The notes beneath the pieces were generated by a model. The model was not told the DNA's origin, did not search any database, and saw only the letters and a list, made by a program, of their open reading frames with translations. A program made the translations under genes and the position numbers. From assembly GCF_013371465.1 (NCBI RefSeq), contig NZ_JABWDU010000009.1:124001-188000 (forward strand): a DNA stretch of 64,000 bases. Direction: 5' to 3'. Positions 28,201-37,077 of this stretch are shown here, piece by piece. This DNA comes from Ensifer oleiphilus (lineage in GTDB: Bacteria; Pseudomonadota; Alphaproteobacteria; Rhizobiales; Rhizobiaceae). Each line of letters opens with the position of its first letter. Within the stretch, counting starts at the first letter, position 1.

Positions 28201-29493
28201 CTATTCGGCGAAGAAGGCGAAGCGCACGATGAAAAGCGCCGCGACAAGCTGTGTTGCAGGGTGGATGACGCTCCACTTGCCGGTGAACACCTTGAGCACG
28301 ACATAGCTCACGAAGCCGAAGGCCAGGCCATTGGCGATCGAGTAGGTGAAGGGCATGGCAAGCGCGGTGAGTGCTGCCGGTGCGGCTTCCGTCAGGTCGT
28401 CCCAGTCGACTTCCGTCAGTTCGCGCATCATCAGGCCGGCGACGTAGAGCAGAGCCGGTGCTGTCGCATAGGTCGGCACGGCGGCTGCCAGCGGCGAGAA
28501 GAACAGGGCCGCCAGGAAGAGTACGCTGACGGTCAGCGCCGTCAGGCCCGTGCGACCGCCAGCCTGGACGCCCGAGGCGCTTTCGACATAGGCGGTGGTG
28601 CTGCTGGTGCCGATCAGCGAGCCGGCGACGATGGCGGTGCTGTCAGCCAGAAGCGCCCGGCCGAGGCGGTTCGGCTTGCCTTCTTCCACCAGCTTGGCGC
28701 GCTTGGCCACACCGATCAGCGTACCCGTGGCGTCGAAGACTTCGACGAGCACGAAGACGAGGATCACGTGGACCAGGCCACCATGCAGCGCACCCATGAT
28801 GTCGAGCTGCATGAAGGTCGGCGCGATGCTCGGCGGCGTGGAAACGATGCCCTTGAACTCGCTGACACCCAGCAGCATCGACAGAATGGTGACGACCAGA
28901 ATACCGATCAGGATCGAGCCGCGCACTCTAAGCGAATCGAGCACCGCAATGACGAAGAAGCCGAGGATCGCCAGCAGCGGGCCGGTCTGCTTCAGGTCGC
29001 CGAGTCCGACCAGCGTTGCCGGATTATCGACGACGATGCCAGCATTCTTGAGCGCGATGATGCCCAGGAACAGTCCGATACCGGTGGCGATCGCGCTTCT
29101 GAGCGAATGCGGGATACCGGCGATCAACCAGCTTCGGACCCCGGTTACCGTCAGGATCAGGAAGATCACGCCCGAAATGAACACGGCGCCGAGCGCCTGC
29201 TGCCAGCTGAAGCCGAGGGCTGCAACGACTGTGAAGGCGAAAAAGGCGTTGAGGCCCATGCCCGGCGCCATGCCGATCGGCCAGTTGGCGACGAGCGCCA
29301 TGACAGCCGAGCCGAGTGCGGCGGCAATACAGGTTGCGACGAATACGGCATCCCTATCCATGCCCGTGGTCGACAGAATGTCGGGGTTGACGAAGATGAT
29401 GTAGGACATCGTCAGGAATGTCGTGACGCCGGCGATCACCTCGGTGCGCACGGACGTCCCATGCTCATTTAACTTGAATAGTCGTTCAAACAT
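28201..29493 (-). CDS. NCS2-family purine permease (AzgA/PbuG type)
   Basis: A 430-residue inner-membrane transporter with about 12-13 hydrophobic segments. It begins MFERLFKLNEHGTSVRTEVIAG, a start typical of AzgA/PbuG permeases. Family segments include GMGLNAFFAF, FDATGTLIGVA and GTSSTTAYVESASGVQAGGRTG. Members import adenine, guanine or hypoxanthine by proton symport. In this context it would supply guanine or hypoxanthine to GuaD and Xdh. The start at 29493 has GGGAGG 4 bp upstream; an open extension of 31 codons is unlikely to be translated. The leader back to the shared purine motif is about 260 bp and can fold. Confidence 0.92.
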   Translation of the reverse strand: MFERLFKLNEHGTSVRTEVIAGVTTFLTMSYIIFVNPDILSTTGMDRDAVFVATCIAAALGSAVMALVANWPIGMAPGMGLNAFFAFTVVAALGFSWQQALGAVFISGVIFLILTVTGVRSWLIAGIPHSLRSAIATGIGLFLGIIALKNAGIVVDNPATLVGLGDLKQTGPLLAILGFFVIAVLDSLRVRGSILIGILVVTILSMLLGVSEFKGIVSTPPSIAPTFMQLDIMGALHGGLVHVILVFVLVEVFDATGTLIGVAKRAKLVEEGKPNRLGRALLADSTAIVAGSLIGTSSTTAYVESASGVQAGGRTGLTALTVSVLFLAALFFSPLAAAVPTYATAPALLYVAGLMMRELTEVDWDDLTEAAPAALTALAMPFTYSIANGLAFGFVSYVVLKVFTGKWSVIHPATQLVAALFIVRFAFFAE

Positions 29494-29752
29494 ATTTCCT
29501 CCCTTGGCGGCGTCGCCACGACGCAGCCGAACGACAGAGATCGGGACACAGTCTCCTCCAGTACCCGACCGATGCATTTCGATCATCGCCGAATATTCCG
29601 GCGCGATCGCATCACGAACCTTTGACGGTCCATGCCGGGCGGGCGAACGTCCGCCCCCATGAGACGACGCGAATGCCCTTGTGCACAGCCTTCGGATTGT
29701 GCGTCTTCCCGCGGCCGACCGCTAGCCGTCCATTCCAGGGTTCGGTAATGAA
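29494..29752 (-). other. long structured leader of the purine permease gene
   Basis: About 260 bp between the shared motif at 29753 and the permease start. Three stems can form in 29624-29730: GACGG with CCGTC (29624-29628 / 29726-29730), GGGCGG with CCGCCC (29637-29642 / 29651-29656), and GCACA with TGTGC (29683-29687 / 29698-29702). The outer stem encloses the other two like a three-way junction. It does not contain the conserved core of the classic purine riboswitch. This may be a regulatory leader or chance pairing in GC-rich DNA. Confidence 0.35.
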
Positions 29753-29771
29753 AGACTTTCAAATTTTTCGG
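29753..29771 (-). promoter_or_regulatory. shared purine-operon motif, copy 3 (purine permease promoter)
   Basis: The plus strand reads AGACTTTCAAATTTTTCGG. The first 16 bases are identical to the uraH/puuE copy at 22357-22372, and the minus-strand core is TTTGAAAGTCT. It lies about 260 bp upstream of the permease start, in the same orientation relative to the gene as the uraH and puuD copies. Confidence 0.65.
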
Positions 29772-29863
29772 AGCAGTTGCCGGCGAAATACGCGCCGGTT
29801 TCCAACCTTTTGCCACCGGGTTGAGCGACCGAAGCATGTTGAAAAATATCGGCGAACGGCCAC

Positions 29864-29894
29864 TTGACCTTCCAACGGTGGGAAGCCCCATGTT
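29864..29894 (+). promoter_or_regulatory. CueR-type promoter of copZ
   Basis: A -35 box TTGACC (29864-29869) and a -10-like CATGTT (29889-29894) are separated by 19 bp, the over-long spacer typical of MerR-family promoters. The spacer contains the inverted repeat CTTCC-N7-GGAAG (29869-29885). The same arrangement precedes copA. Confidence 0.8.
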
Positions 29895-29924
29895 TGTCTC
29901 ACATCGAAAAGAAGGAGACAAGCG

Positions 29925-30122
29925 ATGCAGAATTACAAGATCGACAACATGACCTGCGGACACTGCGCCGGCACCGTGCAGAAGGCGATCCTGAGCGTCG
30001 ACCCGCAGGCAACCGTCAAGGTCGATCTCGGCGCGCGTGAGGTCAGCGTGGAGACTGTCGCCGCGGCCGGCCCGATCACAGAGGCGCTGAAGGCAGCCGG
30101 CTACGACAGCCGCCAGCTCTGA
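29925..30122 (+). CDS. copZ: copper chaperone CopZ-like, heavy-metal-associated domain
   Basis: A 65-residue single HMA domain with the copper-binding motif MTCGHC (C11 and C14) near the N-terminus. It should bind Cu(I) in the cytoplasm and hand it to CopA, encoded 197 bp downstream. AAGGAGA precedes the start. It has its own CueR-type promoter and is followed by a T-tailed terminator, so it is a monocistronic copper-induced gene. Confidence 0.93.
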   Translation: MQNYKIDNMTCGHCAGTVQKAILSVDPQATVKVDLGAREVSVETVAAAGPITEALKAAGYDSRQL

Positions 30123-30157
30123 ATTGCAAGCTTAGCGGTGCCTCCAGCCACCGGTTG

Positions 30158-30187
30158 ACGCCTCGGCCTTGTGCCGGGGCGTTTTTC
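30158..30187 (+). terminator. Rho-independent terminator of copZ
   Basis: ACGCCTCGGC pairs with GCCGGGGCGT (one G-T pair) around a 5-nt loop, followed by TTTTC. It lies 35 bp after the copZ stop. Confidence 0.85.
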
Positions 30188-30256
30188 GTTTAACGGCGCC
30201 GGACCGAGGCAGACGATCGTGGCGCGCATTATCAGAAGAAATGTTTCGAACCGCCC

Positions 30257-30287
30257 TTGACCTTCCCATCGTTGGAAGCCCCACCTT
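30257..30287 (+). promoter_or_regulatory. CueR-type promoter of copA
   Basis: TTGACC (30257-30262) is followed by CTTCC-N7-GGAAG (30262-30278), placed exactly as in the copZ promoter, and then GCCCCACC near the expected -10. The two copper promoters share ACCTTCC...TGGAAGCCCC. The -10 is less clear than at copZ. Confidence 0.78.
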
Positions 30288-30319
30288 CCGATAAAAGAAC
30301 AGGATAAAGGAGCACGATC

Positions 30320-32842
30320 ATGGGATCTGTGACCACCATCGAAACGAAGAACGCGACCGCAATTCCCGGCGCTGCGCTGACGGCGAGCATACCGGTCGAA
30401 GGCATGACGTGCGCGTCCTGCGTCGCGCGCGTCGAAAAGGCTATCCGCGCGGTCCCAGGCGTCACCTCCGCTTCCGTCAACCTTGCGACCGAGCGGGCAG
30501 ACGTCCGATTCGATGGAACGACCAAGACCGTCGACATCGTCAAGGCGATCGAAAACAGCGGCTATGCCGCAGCTGAAGAATCGATCGAGCTGGCAATCGA
30601 AGGCATGACTTGCGCCTCCTGCGTCGCCCGCATCGAGAAGGCGCTGAAGGCGGTGCCCGGTGTTACGCAGGCCAACGTCAATCTCGCAACCGAGCGCGCC
30701 TCCGTACGCCTGACCAAGGGCATTGCAACGGTCGCCAGCCTCGAAGAGGCCGTGCGCGCCGCCGGTTACGACGCCAAGCGCATCACCGGCGATGAGAACA
30801 CCGACGAGGAAGCCGAAAAGCGCGAGCGCGAAGGCCGGCGCCTCAGCCGCTCGTTGCTGGTTGCCGCAGCCTTGACGCTGCCGATCTTCGTCCTTGAGAT
30901 GGGCTCGCACTTCATCCCAGCCGTGCACGACTTCGTCATGAACAATATCGGCATGCAGGAGAGCTGGTACCTGCAGTTCGTGCTGACGACGCTGGTGCTC
31001 TTCGGCCCGGGTTTGCGCTTCTACCAGAAGGGCATACCGGCTCTGCTGCGCCTCGCGCCCGACATGAACTCGCTCGTCGCCATCGGCACGGCCGCCGCCT
31101 GGGGCTATTCTGTTGTCGCGACCTTCGCCTCCGGACTTCTGCCCGAGGGCACCGCCAACGTCTATTATGAGGCCGCGGCCGTCATCGTGACGCTGATCCT
31201 GCTCGGCCGGGTGCTGGAAGCCCGTGCCAAGGGCCGCACGTCCGAGGCGATCAAGCATCTGATGGGCCTGCAGGCAAAGACGGCGCGCGTCTTACGCGAC
31301 GGCGAGACGATGGAGATACCGCTTGCCGACGTCCATTCCGGCGACACCGTTATGGTGCGTCCCGGCGACCGGGTACCGGTCGATGGCACCGTTATCGACG
31401 GCAGTTCCTACGTCGACGAATCGATGATCACCGGCGAGCCGGTTCCCGTTGAAAAGTTCGCCGGTGCCGATGTCGTCGGCGGCACGATCAACAAGACGGG
31501 GTCCTTCACCTTCCGCGCCACCAAGGTCGGCGCCGACACGGTGCTTGCGCAGATCATCCGCATGGTCGAGCAGGCGCAGGGCGCCAAGCTGCCGATCCAG
31601 TCGCTGGTCGACAAGGTCACAGCCTGGTTCGTTCCCGCCGTCATCGCGATTGCCGCGATCACCTTCGCGATCTGGCTGATCTTCGGCCCGGATCCGGCGC
31701 TGAGCTTTGCGCTCGTCAATGGCGTCGCCGTGCTGATCATCGCCTGCCCCTGCGCCATGGGCCTGGCGACCCCGACCTCGATCATGGTCGGCACCGGCCG
31801 GGCCGCTGAAATGGGTGTCCTGTTCCGCAAGGGCGAAGCACTGCAGACATTGCGCAACGCCGAGATCATCGCCGTCGACAAGACGGGCACGCTTACCAAG
31901 GGCCGTCCGGAGCTGACCGATCTTGATACTGCCGCCGGATTTGAACGCGATGACGTGCTCACACTGGTCGCCGCTGTCGAGACCCGGTCGGAACATCCGA
32001 TCGCCGAGGCAATCGTCGAGGCTGCCAAGAAGGAAGGCCTCACCATTGCCGCCCCGGCAGACTTCGAAGCTGTCCCGGGTTTCGGCGCCAGCGCCTCCGT
32101 CAATGGTCGGAGCGTCCATGTCGGCGCCGACCGGCTGATGACCAAGCTCAACCTTGATGTCTCGGCGTTTGCCGACCAGGCGGCTCGCCTCGGCTCGGAA
32201 GGCAAGAGCCCGCTCTATGCCGCGATCGACGGCAAGCTTGCCGCCATCATCGCCGTTGCCGATCCGATCAAGGAAACGACACCGCAGGCAATCCGCATGC
32301 TGCACGATCTCGGCCTCAAGGTGGCGATGATCACCGGAGACAACCGTCGCACGGCCGAAGCGATCGCCGCCAAGCTCGGCATCGACGAAGTCATCGCCGA
32401 GGTGCTGCCCGACGGCAAGGTTGCCGCGCTGAAGCGCCTGAAGGCTGACGGCCGTGCCGTCGCCTTCGTCGGCGATGGTATCAACGATGCGCCGGCCCTT
32501 GCCGAAGCCGATGTCGGGCTGGCGATCGGGACCGGCACGGATGTCGCGATCGAAAGCGCAGATGTGGTGCTGATGTCCGGCGATCTCCTGGGCGTGCCGA
32601 ACGCGATCGCCCTGTCGAAGGCAACAATCCGCAACATCAAGGAAAACCTGTTCTGGGCCTTCGCCTATAACGCGGTCCTGATCCCGGTTGCAGCCGGTGC
32701 GCTCTATCCGGCCTATGGTTTGCTGCTGTCGCCGATCTTCGCCGCCGGCGCGATGGCGCTGTCGAGCGTCTTCGTGCTCGGCAATGCGCTCCGGCTGCGG
32801 CGTTTCCGCGGCGTTGTCGCGCAAACGCCGGGCGCTCGATAA
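30320..32842 (+). CDS. copA: Cu(I)-translocating P-type ATPase
   Basis: An 840-residue P1B-1 ATPase that exports Cu(I) from the cytoplasm. Two N-terminal HMA domains have CxxC at C31/C34 and C98/C101. The transmembrane metal site is C476-P-C478. The TGEP actuator loop is at 371-374 and the phosphorylated Asp520 lies in DKTGTLTKG. The [14 protein letters not shown] hinge is present near the C-terminal end of the P-domain. About eight membrane segments fit the family. It is followed by cueR. Confidence 0.97.
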   Translation: MGSVTTIETKNATAIPGAALTASIPVEGMTCASCVARVEKAIRAVPGVTSASVNLATERADVRFDGTTKTVDIVKAIENSGYAAAEESIELAIEGMTCASCVARIEKALKAVPGVTQANVNLATERASVRLTKGIATVASLEEAVRAAGYDAKRITGDENTDEEAEKREREGRRLSRSLLVAAALTLPIFVLEMGSHFIPAVHDFVMNNIGMQESWYLQFVLTTLVLFGPGLRFYQKGIPALLRLAPDMNSLVAIGTAAAWGYSVVATFASGLLPEGTANVYYEAAAVIVTLILLGRVLEARAKGRTSEAIKHLMGLQAKTARVLRDGETMEIPLADVHSGDTVMVRPGDRVPVDGTVIDGSSYVDESMITGEPVPVEKFAGADVVGGTINKTGSFTFRATKVGADTVLAQIIRMVEQAQGAKLPIQSLVDKVTAWFVPAVIAIAAITFAIWLIFGPDPALSFALVNGVAVLIIACPCAMGLATPTSIMVGTGRAAEMGVLFRKGEALQTLRNAEIIAVDKTGTLTKGRPELTDLDTAAGFERDDVLTLVAAVETRSEHPIAEAIVEAAKKEGLTIAAPADFEAVPGFGASASVNGRSVHVGADRLMTKLNLDVSAFADQAARLGSEGKSPLYAAIDGKLAAIIAVADPIKETTPQAIRMLHDLGLKVAMITGDNRRTAEAIAAKLGIDEVIAEVLPDGKVAALKRLKADGRAVAFVGDGINDAPALAEADVGLAIGTGTDVAIESADVVLMSGDLLGVPNAIALSKATIRNIKENLFWAFAYNAVLIPVAAGALYPAYGLLLSPIFAAGAMALSSVFVLGNALRLRRFRGVVAQTPGAR

Positions 32843-32948
32843 CAGCTCACGTCTTTCCGGCGGGTTCGCCCGCATGGCGTCCGCCGGGGAGACTTCCTAT
32901 ATTCGACCTGAATACCCGCGCTCCGCGCACCGCTCGAAAGGTGAAGTC

Positions 32949-33419
32949 ATGAACATCGGCGAAGTTGCACGCGCTTCCGGCGTTTCGACGAAGATGATCC
33001 GCTATTACGAAACGATCGGCCTCATTCCGCCCGCTGATCGCAGCGAGGCTGGCTATCGCAACTACGGCGACAACGACGTCCACACCCTGCGTTTCATCCG
33101 CCGCTCCCGCGATCTCGGCTTCACGGTCGAGCAGATGGCCGACCTCTTGACGCTGTGGCGCGACCGTTCGCGCGCCAGCAGTGAGGTAAAGAAGATCGCG
33201 CTCGAACACGTGGAAATCCTTGAGCGAAAGGCCGAGGAGCTGAAGGCCATGAGCCGGACACTCAAGCATCTGGCCGCCAACTGCCACGGTGACGGCAGGC
33301 CGGATTGCCCGATCCTTGATGATCTCGCCGCCATGGCAGCTGAACCCGGCAAGGCTCCAGAGCCTGCCCGCTTTGGCCCGGCCGGCATCGAGCCCGTCCG
33401 CAACCGCCGACGGGCCTGA
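32949..33419 (+). CDS. cueR: MerR-family copper-responsive activator CueR
   Basis: A 156-residue MerR-type regulator. The N-terminal winged helix-turn-helix begins MNIGEVARASGVSTKMIRYYE. The metal-binding loop holds C112 and C120 (C-x7-C), the same positions as in E. coli CueR, which fits Cu(I) sensing. It should activate the 19-bp-spacer promoters of copZ and copA just upstream. The start at 32949 is preceded by AAAGGTG; the frame is open upstream but overlaps the end of copA. A nested hairpin follows the stop. Confidence 0.94.
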   Translation: MNIGEVARASGVSTKMIRYYETIGLIPPADRSEAGYRNYGDNDVHTLRFIRRSRDLGFTVEQMADLLTLWRDRSRASSEVKKIALEHVEILERKAEELKAMSRTLKHLAANCHGDGRPDCPILDDLAAMAAEPGKAPEPARFGPAGIEPVRNRRRA

Positions 33420-33424
33420 AAACT

Positions 33425-33460
33425 TGGGCAAAGGCTCACGCATTCGTGAGCCGAAGCCCA
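33425..33460 (+). terminator. nested hairpin after cueR
   Basis: GGCTCACG and CGTGAGCC (33433-33440 / 33445-33452) form an 8-bp stem with a 4-nt loop. It is extended, after a 3-nt symmetric internal loop, by TGGGC/GCCCA. No T-run follows, so termination is plausible but not certain. Confidence 0.5.
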
Positions 33461-33502
33461 GTCGGCAGCATTGACAGGAATCGAGAGCGTTTCTACGGAT
33501 TG

Positions 33503-33916
33503 ATGATGGAAAAGGCACGACATGCGTATCAGCGTCTGCTGACGATGCTCAAGCTGGTGACGATGCTGTCGCTGGCGGTGTTGCCCTTTTCCACGGCTGC
33601 CGGCATGACCCATGTCGCCTCGCACGCCGCAATGCAGATGCACATGGTGACACAGACCGATGCCTCGGTCGACAACAGTGCTTCGGCGCTGAGCGAACAC
33701 TGCCCGAGTGCCGACACAAACAAGACAAAACCGATCGGCGACAGCGGCAAGTCCGACAAGAAGGATTGCTGCAAGACCTTCTGCGCCTCCGTTGCCGTTC
33801 TTGCCGACGCCGGCGAGGTACGCTTCGGTCTACCGCGCTCCACGTTGAACGTTGGCCTGCAGTCGCAGCTGAGCCCTGGCGAACGCGCCGGCCTGCACCG
33901 CCCTCCAAGAGCCTGA
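33503..33916 (+). CDS. Cys/His/Met-containing small secreted protein in copper island
   Basis: A 137-residue protein of unassigned function. It has a hydrophobic N-terminal segment (about residues 14-34) that could be a signal peptide or anchor, then a His/Met-rich stretch, then EHCPS and a KKDCCKTFCAS cysteine motif. The layout resembles small metal-related secreted proteins of the DUF2946 kind, but that similarity is only by eye. ATGs at 33503 and 33506 are the likely starts; the frame is open a further 19 codons. Its place between cueR and the lipoprotein/efflux genes suggests a role in periplasmic copper handling. Confidence 0.7.
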   Translation: MMEKARHAYQRLLTMLKLVTMLSLAVLPFSTAAGMTHVASHAAMQMHMVTQTDASVDNSASALSEHCPSADTNKTKPIGDSGKSDKKDCCKTFCASVAVLADAGEVRFGLPRSTLNVGLQSQLSPGERAGLHRPPRA

Positions 33917-33929
33917 TTTCGTGAACAGC

Positions 33930-33947
33930 TGACCGCGTCTGCGGTCA
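33930..33947 (+). terminator. hairpin after the Cys/His-rich gene
   Basis: TGACCGC and GCGGTCA form a perfect 7-bp stem with a GTCT loop, 14 bp past the stop. AAGGTCTTGG follows without a T-run. Confidence 0.4.
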
Positions 33948-34014
33948 AGGTCTTGGCCTGCCCGGCATCGCCGGTCGGACGCCGTCGTCCATCCTTCACA
34001 TTTCAGGTTGAACC

Positions 34015-34245
34015 ATGAAACGTCTGTTTCCCATGGCGCTCCTGCCCATCCTTCTGGGCGGATGCGCAACCACAATGCCTGCCGAGGTAACAAGCCTCGC
34101 CGATCCCGCTGAAAGTTCCACTGGCGCTGACGGCCAGACCTATCGAAGCCCTGTCGCCGGCTACGTCCACCGTGAGCCGGTCGGCCCAAAACGCTGGGTG
34201 CCGCTCAACGACGCCCAATCTCCCGGCAAGGGAGACGCATCATGA
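34015..34245 (+). CDS. small lipoprotein of copper island
   Basis: A 76-residue protein with a lipoprotein signal peptide: MKRLFPMALLPILLGGC, with lipobox LGGC and modified Cys at 17. The mature part is short and polar, and no family is recognised. Its stop overlaps the start of the downstream efflux gene by 4 bp (ATGA), so the two are translationally coupled and probably act together in the outer membrane or periplasm. Confidence 0.82.
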   Translation: MKRLFPMALLPILLGGCATTMPAEVTSLADPAESSTGADGQTYRSPVAGYVHREPVGPKRWVPLNDAQSPGKGDAS

Positions 34246-35675
34246 CCATACAGAAGTTCAAGCTCGCCGCGATCATCGGCCTGCCGCTGGTCCTTGCCGG
34301 CTGTGCGACGAACACGGAGTATTCGGCTGGGGATGCCGGCTTCACGGCCGTCGAGGCCAAGGTCGGCGCCGGCACGGCCAAGCGAAGCGTCTGGATCCAG
34401 AACCGGCAACAGGCCGAAAAGGCTGAGGCACAGGTGAAGGCGCTGCTGGCGCGCAAATCGGTCGATGCCGATACCGCCGTGCAGGTCGCGCTGCTCAACA
34501 ACAAGGGCCTGCAGGCCGCCTATGCCGATCTCGGCGACGCGTCGGCGGACGCCTGGCAGGCAACGATGCTGCTCAACCCGACGATCTCGATCGGCACAAG
34601 CGGGATCGGCGCGCCGGAGCTTCAGGCCTATCGTGCCATCGAAGGGTTGATCACCACCAATATCCTGGCGCTGATCACGCGGGAAAAAACCATCGCCGTT
34701 GCCGACGCCCGCTTCCGCCAGGCTCAGCTTGCCGCCGCGTTACAGACGCTTGCGCTTGCCGGCGAAACCCGCCGTGCCTGGGTCGAGACGGTCTCGGCCT
34801 GGGAAACGGTGACACAGCTCAACCGAGCACAGGCCGCCGCCGACGCGGCCTCGGAACTCGCCGCCAAGCTCGGCGAAACCGGAGCCATGGGCAAGGCAGA
34901 TCAGGCCCGCGAGCATGTGTTCAATGCCGAACTCGCCGGCCAGGTGGCGGAGGCCCGCCTCGCGGCACGCCTTGCCAAGGAAAACCTCACCCGGAAAATG
35001 GGGCTCTGGGGGGCAAATGCCGAATACCGGGTCCCGAACCGGTTGCCTGACCTGCCGAAGGCGCTTTCCCGCCTCGATAGCATCGAGGCCGAGGCACTCA
35101 AGCGCCGTGTCGACCTGCAGATGGCACGCCTCGATCTCGAGGCCGTGGCAAAGTCCTATCGGCTGACCGAGGCGACACGCTTCGTCAGCGATCTCACGCT
35201 GGTTGCCGGTGCGGAAACCGAGCGCGAACGCGAAGACGGCGGCACCAAGTTCGAGACGACAGGCCAGGCGGAGTTGGAGTTCTCCATCCCCATCTTCGAT
35301 ACCGGCCAGGCAAGCCTGCGCAAGGCGGAGCTGGCGCATATGCGCGCCGCCAACCTGCTTGCCGAAAAGGCCGTCAACATCCGCTCGGAAGCCCGCTCGG
35401 CCTACCAGGCCTATCGGTCGCGCTACGACATCGCCCGCCACTACCGCAACACCGTCGTGCCATTGCGCACGAAGATCGAGGAGGAAGCCACCCTCAGCTA
35501 CAACGGCATGATCACCAGCACCTTCGAGCTGCTCGCCGACAACAGGTCCAAGGTGGATTCCGTGATCCTGACCATCAATGCCAAGCGCGATTTCTGGCTC
35601 GCGGACGCCGATCTGATGACGGCGATCCATGGAGGCGGTGAAGCAGGCGCAGCGGCAGCAGCGGGCGCGGATTGA
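34242..35675 (+). CDS. outer-membrane efflux lipoprotein (TolC/CusC family)
   Basis: A 477-residue outer-membrane factor. It has a lipoprotein signal peptide ending LVLAGC (Cys about 21) and long alanine-rich helical segments with two OEP repeats, as in CusC/NodT-type channels. Normally such channels pair with RND and membrane-fusion proteins, but neither is encoded here. It is followed 14 bp later by the multicopper oxidase gene. It may serve a pump encoded elsewhere or be an adapted copper-envelope protein. Confidence 0.88.
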   Translation: MTIQKFKLAAIIGLPLVLAGCATNTEYSAGDAGFTAVEAKVGAGTAKRSVWIQNRQQAEKAEAQVKALLARKSVDADTAVQVALLNNKGLQAAYADLGDASADAWQATMLLNPTISIGTSGIGAPELQAYRAIEGLITTNILALITREKTIAVADARFRQAQLAAALQTLALAGETRRAWVETVSAWETVTQLNRAQAAADAASELAAKLGETGAMGKADQAREHVFNAELAGQVAEARLAARLAKENLTRKMGLWGANAEYRVPNRLPDLPKALSRLDSIEAEALKRRVDLQMARLDLEAVAKSYRLTEATRFVSDLTLVAGAETEREREDGGTKFETTGQAELEFSIPIFDTGQASLRKAELAHMRAANLLAEKAVNIRSEARSAYQAYRSRYDIARHYRNTVVPLRTKIEEEATLSYNGMITSTFELLADNRSKVDSVILTINAKRDFWLADADLMTAIHGGGEAGAAAAAGAD

Positions 35676-35689
35676 GAAGGACGATGACC

Positions 35690-37039
35690 ATGTTCAACAG
35701 ACGACAAATCCTCGGTGCGGGCGCCGCACTTGTTTCAACCACCGCCTGGGCACAGACATCCAACTCCGGCCTACCGGAAGCGGAGGGCATGAACAATGCC
35801 GCCACGCAAAAGCCGCTCGTGCCGACGAGCGGGCCGGACTACAACCCGGTCGTTACGCTCAACGGCTGGACGCTGCCGCACCGGATGAACAATGGCGTCA
35901 AGGAATTCCACCTCGTCGCCGAACCGGTGGAGCGCGAGATGGCCGACGGCATGACCGCCTATCTCTGGGGCTATAACGGCCAGTCCCCCGGACCAACGAT
36001 CGAGGCGGTCGAAGGCGACCGCGTGCGCATCTTCGTCACCAACAAGCTGCCTGAGCACACGACGATCCATTGGCACGGCATGATCCTGCCGTCCGGCATG
36101 GATGGCGTCGGCGGGCTGTCGCAACCGCATATCCCGGTGGGCAAAACGTTCGTCTATGAGTTCGATCTCGTGAAATCGGGGACCTTCATGTATCACCCGC
36201 ATGCCGACGAGATGGTCCAGATGGCCATGGGCATGATGGGTTTCTTCGTCATCCATCCGAAGGACCCGGCCTTCATGCGGGTCGACCGCGACTTCGTCTT
36301 CCTGCTCAACGCCTATGACATCGATCCCGGCACCTATGTTCCGCGCATCATGGAGATGACGGACTTCAACATGTGGTGCTGGAACAGCCGCATTTTCCCG
36401 GACATCGATCCGCTGGTCGTTGCCAAGAACGACCGGGTGCGGGTGCGCGTCGGCAACCTGACGATGACCAACCATCCGGTCCACATGCACGGCTACGATT
36501 TCGAGGTGACCTGCACCGATGGCGGCTGGGTTCGCCCGGAGGCAAGATGGCCGGAGGTCTCGATCGACATTCCCGTCGGCGCCATGCGCGCCTACGAGTT
36601 CGACGCCAAGTATGAAGGCGACTGGGCGATCCATTGCCACAAATCGCACCACACGATGAATGCGATGGGCCACGATGTCCCGACCTTCATCGGCGCCGAC
36701 AAGACCGAAGTCGCGGCCAAGATCCGCAAGATCAAGCCCGACTACATGCCCATGGGCACGGCCGGCATGGCCGACATGGGCGAAATGGAAATGCCGCTTC
36801 CCGACAACACGATCCCGATGATGACCGGCTGGGGTCCGCACGGGGCGTTGGAGATGGGCGGCATGTTCTCGGTGGTGAAGGTCCGCGAAGGCATCTCCGC
36901 CGGGGATTACAGCGACCCCGGCTGGTACGAGAACCCGCCGGGAACGCAGGCATGGGAATGGTCCGGCGCGTTGCCGGAAACCACCCGGGCCACCGATGCC
37001 AAGACCGTGATCACGCCACCTTCCGCAAGAAAAGGCTGA
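35690..37039 (+). CDS. periplasmic multicopper oxidase (CueO/CopA-type)
   Basis: A 449-residue enzyme with a twin-arginine signal (NRRQILGAGAALVSTTAWA). The four copper-ligand blocks are HWHG (127-130), HPHAD (169-173), HPVHMHG (262-268) and HCHKSHH (315-321). A methionine-rich segment follows at about 353-392, as in copper-resistance oxidases that bind extra Cu(I). It is expected to oxidise Cu(I) to the less toxic Cu(II). The last ligand block lies far from the C-terminus (130 residues), unlike CueO. The ATG at 35690 has AGAAGG 9 bp upstream. Confidence 0.9.
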   Translation: MFNRRQILGAGAALVSTTAWAQTSNSGLPEAEGMNNAATQKPLVPTSGPDYNPVVTLNGWTLPHRMNNGVKEFHLVAEPVEREMADGMTAYLWGYNGQSPGPTIEAVEGDRVRIFVTNKLPEHTTIHWHGMILPSGMDGVGGLSQPHIPVGKTFVYEFDLVKSGTFMYHPHADEMVQMAMGMMGFFVIHPKDPAFMRVDRDFVFLLNAYDIDPGTYVPRIMEMTDFNMWCWNSRIFPDIDPLVVAKNDRVRVRVGNLTMTNHPVHMHGYDFEVTCTDGGWVRPEARWPEVSIDIPVGAMRAYEFDAKYEGDWAIHCHKSHHTMNAMGHDVPTFIGADKTEVAAKIRKIKPDYMPMGTAGMADMGEMEMPLPDNTIPMMTGWGPHGALEMGGMFSVVKVREGISAGDYSDPGWYENPPGTQAWEWSGALPETTRATDAKTVITPPSARKG

Positions 37040-37077
37040 CCGCAATGACCTCTTCCAACGCAATCAAGGAAATCAAG

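Noticed and set aside
29494-29752. A classic purine riboswitch before the permease
   Set aside because: The conserved core of the purine riboswitch junction was not found. Only generic stems are present, so only an unspecified structured leader is reported.
33471-33499. TTGACA-N17-TACGGA promoter before the Cys/His-rich gene
   Set aside because: It would place transcription start at or after the ATG, which would require a leaderless transcript. It is too weak to list.
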